Shown here piece after piece: positions 16,630 to 24,625 of a DNA stretch of 41,628 nt. Positions within the stretch are counted from its first letter, which is position 1. Every line of letters starts with the position of its first letter. The notes below the pieces were generated by a model. It saw only the letters and a program-made list of their open reading frames with translations, made no database searches and was not told where the DNA came from. The stretch is taken from assembly GCA_903885565.1 (NCBI GenBank), contig CAISJI010000090.1, forward strand, positions 1-41,628. Direction: 5' to 3'. Position numbers and translations under genes: made by a program. The stretch is from an uncultured Planctomycetaceae bacterium. GTDB taxonomy: Bacteria; Planctomycetota; Planctomycetia; Pirellulales; UBA1268.

Positions 16630-19344
16630 ATGCAAAGACGGACATTCATCAAGATGCTCGGGGAGGCGTGTGCCGCCCTCTCTGTCGTTCACCGGGCTGT
16701 CGTTCCCCGGACGGCGGGAGCCCAGGGTCGACAACCTCCGACTGCCGCCGGGGTGCCGGAGCCCAGCCCCTACGAACCTGATTGGGAGACGGTCTCGGCA
16801 CTGCTGGAGAACGCATCGACCACCTCCACGGAACCGTGGGATGATGACACCTGCCGTACCCTGATGAAGGGGGCCTATCTCGGTAACGGCGATTTTGGGA
16901 CGCATCTGGGCGGCACTGTTGATTGCCTCAAATACTACCTGGGAAAGAACGGGTTTCATGCCGGGAACGACGTGGCCGCAGGACGCTACAACCAACACAT
17001 CCTCAACCTGGCGATCCTTTCGATCGAGGCCGCCGCGGGAGTGGAATCAGCGGTGGAATCGGCCCAGGCCTATCGGGTGGGCCAAGACATCCGCAACGCC
17101 GAGATCAGGACTGAGTGCATTCTGGCGGGCGCGGCGGTTCGAAGCCGCGCCTACCTGTCGCCCACGGCAAACGTGCTGGTGCTGGAGCTGTTCACAGACA
17201 GCGGGCAGGACGTGCAACTGCAGGCGACGCTGTCTGTCATCGGGAATTCTTTTGTGACCAAAGCCGCGGGCGTGGCCGAGTCCACGGTGTGGGTCACCAA
17301 GGAGCCGAACCCCGAGGGTGCCCCCTTCTATGTCAAGGGGGCGGTGGCCGCCAAGGTGCTCGGCGCCCCGGCCGTCCCCACCACCGACAACACCACTTCC
17401 TCCCGATTGGCTTTCACGCTGCCCGCCAGCGGCGCGACGGTGAGGCTCTTCCTGCAGGCCGAACACACCAAGAACACAGACTCACCGCTCGACAGCGCTG
17501 TAGCGCTGGTCAGGGAGATGGATGACGCGGGCCTCGAACAGATCGACAGAGTCAACAGGGCCTGGTGGAAGGCCTTCTGGCTGCGTTCGTACCTGAAACT
17601 CGGGGACGACCTGCAGCACTGCTGGTACCACCACCTCTACATGATTGGGTCGTGTGCGCGGAGCGGCGGGGAGAGCGGCCCCGGCAAGGCACCAGGGCAT
17701 TGGGGCCCGTGGAATCGGGCCGACGACATGATGTGGTTCAGCAACCTGGGAATGAACTACAACGCCCAAAACCCCTACTACGGCACCTTCGCTGCCAACC
17801 ACGTCGACCTCGTCGATCCCTACATCGAAACCGTCCGATACTACACGGAGAATACGGGCCGGAAGCGGGTGATGAACCGGTGGGTTTCGCCACAGATCGC
17901 CGAGCACATGCCCGAGCATTGTCGGGGTGTGGAGAACGAAGGCTCCTTCACCGCGCACGGCACCTCGTGTGGGGGTGGCGTGTATGGGGAGGAGGATTGC
18001 TGCATGGCGACCAACGCTGTCTTCGGCATCCTGCCGATCGTCTGGAAATGGAAATACGGCCAGGACAGGGAATTTTTAAGACACACCTGCTACCCGCTCA
18101 TGCGTGCCGTCGCCGACTTCTACGACGATTACATCGGGCCGCCGGTGGACGGGCGTTACGAGGTTTACGGTTCCGTGCACGAGGGAGCGGACTGGTTTAC
18201 GAAGAACGACATGTTCAGCCTGGGGGCGATCAGCTTCCTGTACCGGGAAATCATCGCCGCGAGCGTCGAACTCCAAACCGATTCCGACCGGCGCCCCCAC
18301 TGGCAGGACATTCTCGACAGGATGAGCGATTACCCACTGCAGGAATGGGAAAACTCGGTGACGTTCCGGCCCGATTCGGTTCACGACGTGATGGAGGCCT
18401 TGCATTATCAGGGAGGCGCTCGCAACACCGGCGTGATGTTCACCACAACATTCGACAACATCAGCCATGACACGTTGCCGGTCTATCGGATTGCCACCTG
18501 CCGCACACTGGACAAGGGCGACATGTTTCATCCGCAGCGGTGGTGCGGCTGGCAGAATGGCAACGACTTCGGAATGATGTTCGTGATGGCCGTCCGGGCA
18601 GGCTACCGCCCGGATCGGGTGATTCGGGCCATCAAAGGCTGGAAACCGCAGCCGAATGGCATCGTTTCACAGAACGAAGGGGGGGGCATCGAGACGGCAG
18701 GAATCATCGAAGCCATCAACAACATGCTTCTGCAGAGCCACGACGGCGTGATTCGGATTTTTCCCAACTGGGACACAACCATCGATGCCCAGTTCAAGCG
18801 TTTGCGAGCCGTAGGGGCGTTTCTGGTTGAGGCGCGATATCGCGCCAAAGAGCAAACGGTCGATGCCGTGCGGATCTTCAGCGAGAGGGGCAACACCTGT
18901 GTGCTGCAGAACCCGTTTGCAGGGGGGTGTATCCGCGTGACCCGTGCAGACACTCGAGAAACGGTTGCGACCGAGCAGAACGAGGAGACGTTCACATTCC
19001 AGACGGCCGCCGCAGTCACCTATGAGATAGCCCCTTCCGAGTGCATGAAAGCGCCGGCCGGCGTACCGATCGTCACACTGCAGCCCGCCTCAATGACGGT
19101 CGTGCTCCCCGGCCCAGCAACCTTCACCGTGTCAGCCACCGGCAACGACCTGCGTTACCAGTGGCAAAAAAACCGTGTCGACATTCCCGGGGCAACTTCT
19201 CCAACCTACACCACTCAGGCGACGACGCTCTGGGACATCGGCAGTGGGTATCGGTGCGTCGTCTCCAATGCCATCGGCACCACCCGCAGCCACCCCGGAA
19301 TTCTGAACCCGCACAACGAAAGCCCACGGGAGGGCAAGATATGA
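16630..19344 (+). CDS. Tat-exported GH95-like glycosidase with Ig-like domain
   Basis: A protein of 904 residues. It begins with a Tat signal (RRTFIK at residues 3-8, then a hydrophobic stretch and AGAQG). The body resembles GH95 and related clan GH-L enzymes: an N-terminal beta-sandwich starting at LMKGAYLGNGDFGTHLGG, then an (alpha/alpha)6 barrel containing GPWNRADDMMWFSNLGMNYN and HEGADWFTKNDM. A short beta domain follows, and about residues 810-895 are an Ig-like domain (RYQWQKNRVDIPGATSPTY; GYRCVVSNAIG). It probably removes fucose or a related sugar from polysaccharide outside the cytoplasm. The open frame extends to 16516, but the Tat motif fixes the start at 16630. Family placement is by motif only. 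Confidence 0.75.
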   Translation: MQRRTFIKMLGEACAALSVVHRAVVPRTAGAQGRQPPTAAGVPEPSPYEPDWETVSALLENASTTSTEPWDDDTCRTLMKGAYLGNGDFGTHLGGTVDCLKYYLGKNGFHAGNDVAAGRYNQHILNLAILSIEAAAGVESAVESAQAYRVGQDIRNAEIRTECILAGAAVRSRAYLSPTANVLVLELFTDSGQDVQLQATLSVIGNSFVTKAAGVAESTVWVTKEPNPEGAPFYVKGAVAAKVLGAPAVPTTDNTTSSRLAFTLPASGATVRLFLQAEHTKNTDSPLDSAVALVREMDDAGLEQIDRVNRAWWKAFWLRSYLKLGDDLQHCWYHHLYMIGSCARSGGESGPGKAPGHWGPWNRADDMMWFSNLGMNYNAQNPYYGTFAANHVDLVDPYIETVRYYTENTGRKRVMNRWVSPQIAEHMPEHCRGVENEGSFTAHGTSCGGGVYGEEDCCMATNAVFGILPIVWKWKYGQDREFLRHTCYPLMRAVADFYDDYIGPPVDGRYEVYGSVHEGADWFTKNDMFSLGAISFLYREIIAASVELQTDSDRRPHWQDILDRMSDYPLQEWENSVTFRPDSVHDVMEALHYQGGARNTGVMFTTTFDNISHDTLPVYRIATCRTLDKGDMFHPQRWCGWQNGNDFGMMFVMAVRAGYRPDRVIRAIKGWKPQPNGIVSQNEGGGIETAGIIEAINNMLLQSHDGVIRIFPNWDTTIDAQFKRLRAVGAFLVEARYRAKEQTVDAVRIFSERGNTCVLQNPFAGGCIRVTRADTRETVATEQNEETFTFQTAAAVTYEIAPSECMKAPAGVPIVTLQPASMTVVLPGPATFTVSATGNDLRYQWQKNRVDIPGATSPTYTTQATTLWDIGSGYRCVVSNAIGTTRSHPGILNPHNESPREGKI

Positions 19345-19465
19345 AGTGGATCGCGTAATCGGGGGCGGCAGCATACCCCGTGCCCGCCGAAACCGGCATC
19401 GACACTTCAGAAAATTCGCTCCCGCCCCCGCTCCCACAGTTCCGGACTCCACCGCGCCCAATTCC

Positions 19466-20368
19466 TTATGGGCCGCGCAGAATCGCGGGAGCGAAGACCG
19501 CATCGTCGAGTCCGGCGTTGAGCGTCACGTTTGTATAAGTGAATTCTGCAGTCAAAGGCGCCTGCTGGCCGGGCGTTTCCGGCCAGTCGTAGACGTCAAA
19601 ACGCACCGGCACGTGCAACTCGGAGTCGATCGACATGCTGGCGCTGAAAAACTGCAGTCCGTCGCGGCGCCGCGGGTGGGTGATCCTCAGCATCTGGCAG
19701 GGGCGACCGTTGATCTTCGCTGTAGTGATCTGCTCAACGATCGTATTCTCGCCTGATGGATCGGCTGCGAGATCCTGCTGCAGGGTGCGGATCGTTCTGT
19801 CGAGCAGATGGGGAAACCCAATCTCGGTGATCGGTACAAGGCTCTCCCGCCTGACGCTGGGGCCAAACGGATCGATAGCCATGACGACGTAGCCGAAACG
19901 CTTTCCCCCCTTGCGAACCAGCAGTTTGTTGTCGTTCTGCCCTGCAACAAACAGGGCTTTTCTACCTTCGATGTCGGAGGGGCCGAGAAACTCAAGCAGC
20001 ACGCTCAGCGGCTGCGCCACCTGCGCGCCGGCAGCGATCTGTTCACGGACGCGCAGATCGATGGAGTGGTGGTCCTGCAACTCGCCGTCGATGCGTTCAC
20101 GCTTGGTCACCCGGCACGTGAAGTCGCGGACGGTCTGCTGCAGGTAGGCTCGCTCTTCGTGGGCGAATTTCAACACCGGAGCGAGTGGATGATTGGCCAC
20201 CGGTCGCGGGCCAGCAACGGCCGGCCGAAAGGCCTCGGCTGGCGTGGCGGAAGCGGGCATGGTGGCGGCGGTGCCACCCTCCTGAGCCCGAGCGCCCCGG
20301 AGCACCCCAGCAGGCCCACAGATCGACAGCAGGAACACCACACCTGTGAGCAACCATCGTCGGGACAT
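19466..20368 (-). CDS. DUF1571 family exported protein
   Basis: A 300-residue protein with a Sec-type signal peptide (MSRRWLLTGVVFLLSICG, cleavage near ARAQ). A low-complexity Ala/Pro segment follows, then a domain from about residue 70 to the end that matches DUF1571, a family seen mainly in planctomycetes: YLQQTVRDFTCRVTKRERIDGEL, VLLEFLGPSDIEGRKALFVAGQNDNKLLVRKGG and VYDWPETPG. The fold is probably a lipoprotein-carrier-like (LolA/LolB-like) beta structure, but no function is known. The ATG at 20368 is preferred over the upstream frame start because it begins the signal peptide. It converges with the GH95-like gene. Confidence 0.8.
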   Translation of the reverse strand: MSRRWLLTGVVFLLSICGPAGVLRGARAQEGGTAATMPASATPAEAFRPAVAGPRPVANHPLAPVLKFAHEERAYLQQTVRDFTCRVTKRERIDGELQDHHSIDLRVREQIAAGAQVAQPLSVLLEFLGPSDIEGRKALFVAGQNDNKLLVRKGGKRFGYVVMAIDPFGPSVRRESLVPITEIGFPHLLDRTIRTLQQDLAADPSGENTIVEQITTAKINGRPCQMLRITHPRRRDGLQFFSASMSIDSELHVPVRFDVYDWPETPGQQAPLTAEFTYTNVTLNAGLDDAVFAPAILRGP

Positions 20369-20661
20369 GACATGATCCTTCGAGCAGAAAACCCGAACGC
20401 CCAAATCATAACGTGTCGTGGTCGAGATTGTAGCGTCTCGTCAGCGAGGGGGGTGCCCGCGCGACCGCAGAGCTTGATTATTCCGTCCATCCCCTGCCGA
20501 TTGTCGACATGGCCCGTTCCTACCGGCACAACCCGCAGCTACCACGGAAGGGACCGCCGATACGGTGGACACTCCCACCGACCGGCGGTGCGCCTGTGCG
20601 CTGGGACGATAGGGAATGGCTGGGGTTGGTGGTGGCAGGCGCTGGCGGTGAGCGCGAGTCG

Positions 20662-21456
20662 TCATGAGGCGTCGGAGCAGCCACCCTGCCGGCTGCCGCT
20701 GAACAATCCCGCGTGCTTGAGTGCCGCCACCACGCTCTCCACCGCGTCCGCCGTCGACTGTCGGTCGGTCGAAACGGTCGAGTGGTAGTCGAGTTGGTGG
20801 GAGTGGCAGAGCTCGTCACTCCTGCGGGCCAATCCGAGCGGTCTGCCCTCGAAGCCGCCATCGCCCCGCGACGATTCCCGCCGCTCCAATTCCTCCAATG
20901 AACACACGACGCCAACGCAGAAGACTCTCGCGCCGGCGCTGTGCAAAACGCCAAACAGATCATCGCACCAGGCCGCATCCTGAAGGAAGTGGTCGATGAT
21001 CAGGTTTGTGCCGAGAGCGAGATGCGCGCCCCACCCCCTGTGAACGCCCGCGAGCAGCCGCTGCCCGTGCGGGTTGAGCACCAGACGCACTCGCGGGCTC
21101 CCCCCATGCTTGCCCACGGCGCCGCTCTCGTCGATGTAGTCCCAGCCAGCCAGCCCGTCGTGCGGTGCACGAGACGTCAGCCGCGAAAGATCTCCCCCCT
21201 TGAGTTTCATAAAACTGATCGGATAGAGCGGTTCTGCCATCAGGAGGACAACGTCGTCGAACGCGACGCGGGCGAAGCCCGTGTCGGGATGGCCATCGGA
21301 CAGGTGCGTGAGTCGTTCCTGCAAGGCGCGACAGAACGTCGTCTTTCCGGAAGAACTCGGGCCATTGACGAGGATCGCCAGCGGTGGTTTTTTCTTCTCC
21401 CCCGCTTTCTTTTCGGGGATCCCCTGCTCTGACTGTTCCTGCTTACCTCGCGGCAT
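20662..21456 (-). CDS. Chloramphenicol phosphotransferase-like P-loop kinase
   Basis: A 264-residue cytoplasmic protein. After a charged N-terminal tail of about 26 residues comes a P-loop, LVNGPSSSGKTTFCRAL, then FARVAFDDVVLLMAEPLYP and LIIDHFLQDAAWCDDL, and later VGVVCSLEELERRESSRGD with DYHSTVST near the end. This order matches the CPT-like family, named for chloramphenicol 3-O-phosphotransferase. Most members have no link to that drug and are small-molecule kinases of unknown substrate. At 264 residues it is longer than the roughly 180-residue Streptomyces enzyme, with extra sequence in the substrate-lid region. It stands 81 bases from the oxidoreductase gene on the same strand. Confidence 0.8.
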   Translation of the reverse strand: MPRGKQEQSEQGIPEKKAGEKKKPPLAILVNGPSSSGKTTFCRALQERLTHLSDGHPDTGFARVAFDDVVLLMAEPLYPISFMKLKGGDLSRLTSRAPHDGLAGWDYIDESGAVGKHGGSPRVRLVLNPHGQRLLAGVHRGWGAHLALGTNLIIDHFLQDAAWCDDLFGVLHSAGARVFCVGVVCSLEELERRESSRGDGGFEGRPLGLARRSDELCHSHQLDYHSTVSTDRQSTADAVESVVAALKHAGLFSGSRQGGCSDAS

Positions 21457-21537
21457 TGGTTGCCTCCGTGAGCGATACTCGCCCGCCGATTCTCACTCTC
21501 AATCCAGTGGGTCATGGATGCCTTATTTCACTGCCAT

Positions 21538-23001
21538 TCAGACCTCCGTCACGGCGGGGATTTCGAACCCCTTGTTGTTCCGATCCTTGAGCAACGCATT
21601 GGCAGCATCGGCATGGTCGCCGGTGTGCCGCTCGGCTGCCGGATCAAACGTGAGCGTCGGCCCGAGCCGATACGTTGCGCCATCCTCAGGAATGCCCACG
21701 CCGTCTCGCATAACGGCGTGCATTTTTTCGAAGTGCTCCGCAACGTCGCTGTGGCCGCCAAAGGTCGCCGCCTTGGCGCTGAAGGGCACTTTCGTACCGA
21801 GACGGTAGGAGTTGTTCATCAGGTGGCCGAGCACGCATCCCTGGTGGGCGTCCAAGACGTTGCCGTTGGCCATTGACGGATCATGCGCCCGCACCGCCGA
21901 GATAAAGCTTAGCCAATTGCCGCCGGGGGTCACCTTCCCCGGATCGAGATCCAGCTTTTCAAAGGTGTCGCTGCCGGGACGACGGATTTTGTACTGCCCG
22001 TCACCGGTGATGACGCTGCCATCCTCGAGGTAATACTCATTGCAGACCTGCCTCTTGTAGCCGTTGTAGTTCACATTGCGCACGGTGAACAGCACCATCT
22101 GGCCGTTGGGATACTCGGCCATCCCAAACATCGTGTTGGGCGTCGTGCCTTGGTCATTCCACTGAAAGCGTCCCCCGATCGCCATCGCCCGGACCGGGTG
22201 GGTTTGGTCGTCATCGATGGCCCAGCGGGCGACATCGAGCTGGTGCGTCCCCTGATTGTTCAGGTCGCCGTTGCCCGTCTCCCAAAACCAGTGCCAGTTG
22301 TAGTGCACAAGGTTGGCATGATACTGCTCGATCACGGCCGGCCCCTTCCAGAGGTTCCAATCGAGGTTCGCCGGCGGCTCCGCCGGCGGCATCATGCCAA
22401 TACTGTCGCGAAACTTGCAGCAGTAGCCGTGGGCTACTTTGAGCCGCGGCAGCTTGCCCGACTTGAGCGCCTCGTGCAGGCCAGCGATGCCGGCATCGCT
22501 CCGCTTCTGCGTACCGTGCTGGATCACCACGCCATATTTTTTCTGGGCCTCGACGGCCACCCGGCCCTCCGCCACATCGTGGCTGAGCGGCTTCTCCACG
22601 TAGACATGCTTGCCGGCCTGCGCAGCCTGGATCGTCATCAGGGAATGCCAGTGATTCGGAGCGGCGATCGAAATCGCGTCGATAGACGCGTCATCAAGGA
22701 CGTGGCGGAAGTCAGCCACCCCCACAGGCAGCGCCTTTCCCGACCGCTTTTTTTCGAGCCCGGCCAGACTACTCGCCAGCACGTTGCTGTCAGGATCAAC
22801 GATGGAGGCGATTTCCACATTCGGGATGCCCATCCAACCCTTCAGATGCGCCTGACCACGTCCGTTGCAGCCCACGACGGCGATCCGCACGCGATCGTTG
22901 GCGCCCTTCACGGCGCCCGATGCCCTCGTACCCAGCAGCAGGAGCGATCCTGTCGCCGCCCCGCTTAAAAAACTGCGTCGGCTCTGGCGGACTCTCGTCA
23001 T
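21538..23001 (-). CDS. Tat-exported Gfo/Idh/MocA family oxidoreductase
   Basis: A 487-residue protein with a twin-arginine signal (SRRSFLSGAATGSLLLLG). An NAD(P)-binding Rossmann domain begins VRIAVVGCNGRGQAHLKG and includes the conserved HVYVEKPLSHD, whose Lys is a catalytic or substrate residue in the family. The C-terminal alpha/beta domain has WNLWKGPA, HYNWHWFWETGNGDLNNQG and HQLDVARW. These features define the large paralogous group of planctomycete Gfo/Idh/MocA proteins thought to oxidise or epimerise sugars outside the cytoplasm. The ATG at 23001 is preceded by GGGAGGAA, a strong ribosome-binding site; the frame upstream to 23142 is probably untranslated. The substrate is unknown. Confidence 0.9.
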   Translation of the reverse strand: MTRVRQSRRSFLSGAATGSLLLLGTRASGAVKGANDRVRIAVVGCNGRGQAHLKGWMGIPNVEIASIVDPDSNVLASSLAGLEKKRSGKALPVGVADFRHVLDDASIDAISIAAPNHWHSLMTIQAAQAGKHVYVEKPLSHDVAEGRVAVEAQKKYGVVIQHGTQKRSDAGIAGLHEALKSGKLPRLKVAHGYCCKFRDSIGMMPPAEPPANLDWNLWKGPAVIEQYHANLVHYNWHWFWETGNGDLNNQGTHQLDVARWAIDDDQTHPVRAMAIGGRFQWNDQGTTPNTMFGMAEYPNGQMVLFTVRNVNYNGYKRQVCNEYYLEDGSVITGDGQYKIRRPGSDTFEKLDLDPGKVTPGGNWLSFISAVRAHDPSMANGNVLDAHQGCVLGHLMNNSYRLGTKVPFSAKAATFGGHSDVAEHFEKMHAVMRDGVGIPEDGATYRLGPTLTFDPAAERHTGDHADAANALLKDRNNKGFEIPAVTEV

Positions 23002-23186
23002 GGTTCCTCCCCTTGTGCTGCTGCTGCCATCTGGAGTCTCAAGCGGCTCCCAAAGAGTCCTGACATGATCGCAAGAACGCCGCCCTATGCACACATGAAT
23101 TTCTAACGGCAGCGGCTGAGGTTTCCCAAAGGCCTGGAACACTCAACTGCAGGGGGTTCAGGACTCGGCATCCCGTGTCGTGGCCG

Positions 23187-24485
23187 TCACTCAACCACGC
23201 GGAGAACGTCACTCCGTTTATAGACCCGATTGCGACCGCCCCGGGCCGCTCCCTCGAACTCCAGATGGCAGTCGAGGAGAACGCCGAGCGTGGCATCCTC
23301 AGGGATCTCGAGTGTGATCGTGACGACATTCCCCTGACGGCTGATCGCTGTCGCCTCGTAGGGACCGATCTGTACCCAAGCAGGCGCACCCTCCGGTATT
23401 TGGCCGGCGTTTCCGCCCGCTACGGGTGGCGAGTTTCCCGTTCCCGGATCGAGTTCGATTGTCACCGTTCTCTTCCCGCCGGGGGCAACTGCTCCCGGAC
23501 GGACGGCGCTGATGGCGCGGTCGATGACGCTCTTCCCCTGGGCGTTGTTTTCGATCACTCCCGAGCCGGCCCGCCGCAAACCGCGGTTGTTAGCCGGTTC
23601 GACCACGCCGCGGTAGCCGCCGAGAATGTAGGGAAAGCGCCCTGGCGTAGCGTGGTAGTGGTAGCCGCGGCTCGAATCGAAATGGCCGTTGCAAGCGTCG
23701 AGCGCGAGGTCGGGCGAGGCATGAGCGTCGCTCTGATGGGCCATGATGCCTGCCGTTTCGTAGGGCCCGTGAACCGGAAAGCCATCCCATGCAAAGCCGA
23801 TGATCGGCGAGTGCTGCTTTCCATCATCCTGAAAGGGGCTTTTCACACAGCTCGGATACTTGTGATAATGGTACACGCCGGTCTGCTGGGGATGGCCACA
23901 GCAGGCATCGAGCCAGACTTCCGCATAGCCCTCAACCGCGTTCATCCCTCCCTGCTCGAAGGGATTGAAGAAGACGACACCGTTGAGCGCCGTGCCGATC
24001 GGGCCCATCGGCAACCGTGTGGTCGTTGCGGAGAGCCGCGGCTCGAGAGGAAGGCGGAAGGTGAAGTCCTGCACCTGAATCGTGTTGGGGTTGCCACTGT
24101 TGGGAAAGATGGCGGTCGGATGGTTCGGATAGCCCTGGCTTCTGATGATCAGAAAACCGGCGGGATGGGTGTCGCTCCCCGGTTCGTGGGAAATCCGCAC
24201 CTCGTCAGTTCCGTCGCCGTTGGAATCGCGCATGTGATAGGAGAAGAGATCGACATACTGCTCCTCCTTGCCGACCAGATCCCGATACAGATAGCGAGGC
24301 TTGTCGAGCTTGCTCCCTGCCTCGTCATGCGTGCGAATAACCCAGCGCCCCGAGAGCGGCTCAACGCCAGCAGGAAGCTCTTCGGAATGCCCGGCCGCCG
24401 GAAAGAAAAGCACACCGAGCACACACGCGCCCACCGCGCGCCCTAAATTGTGGCAGAGAACCTGAAAGCTGCGGCGTAGTGGCAT
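23187..24485 (-). CDS. Exported YHYH domain protein
   Basis: A 432-residue exported protein with a signal region in the first 35 residues (GACVLGVLFFPAAGHS). The YHYH domain is clear: GVYHYHKYPSC, then SPIIGFAWDGFPVHGPY, LDACNGH, GYHYHATPGRFPYILGGYRG. YHYH proteins are common in planctomycetes and other marine bacteria; the His-rich motifs suggest metal binding, but the role is unproven. An acidic segment earlier (MRDSNGDGTDEVRI) resembles a calcium-binding loop. The ATG at 24485 starts the signal peptide; an upstream start at 24527 is less likely. It precedes the oxidoreductase gene by 185 bases. Confidence 0.85.
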   Translation of the reverse strand: MPLRRSFQVLCHNLGRAVGACVLGVLFFPAAGHSEELPAGVEPLSGRWVIRTHDEAGSKLDKPRYLYRDLVGKEEQYVDLFSYHMRDSNGDGTDEVRISHEPGSDTHPAGFLIIRSQGYPNHPTAIFPNSGNPNTIQVQDFTFRLPLEPRLSATTTRLPMGPIGTALNGVVFFNPFEQGGMNAVEGYAEVWLDACCGHPQQTGVYHYHKYPSCVKSPFQDDGKQHSPIIGFAWDGFPVHGPYETAGIMAHQSDAHASPDLALDACNGHFDSSRGYHYHATPGRFPYILGGYRGVVEPANNRGLRRAGSGVIENNAQGKSVIDRAISAVRPGAVAPGGKRTVTIELDPGTGNSPPVAGGNAGQIPEGAPAWVQIGPYEATAISRQGNVVTITLEIPEDATLGVLLDCHLEFEGAARGGRNRVYKRSDVLRVVE

Positions 24486-24625
24486 AACACGTTTCAGGAC
24501 GCAATGGTGACAGCATGCAGAGCCCATAATGGTCCTTCAACGGCCCGGAGTTTGGAATGTTTCGGGTTTTATCCGCGGGTTTTCCGGGAGGGTTGGGTAC
24601 GGGCCGTGGATACCATCAGTCGCCG

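Noticed and set aside
19355..19440. Possible terminator between the convergent GH95-like and DUF1571 genes
   Set aside because: CGGGGGCGG and CCGCCCCCG are complementary, but the loop is over 50 bases and no U-run follows, so it is not a convincing terminator.
20405..20661. Short open frames between the DUF1571 and CPT-like genes
   Set aside because: Translations are Arg/Pro-rich with no motif and no ribosome-binding site.
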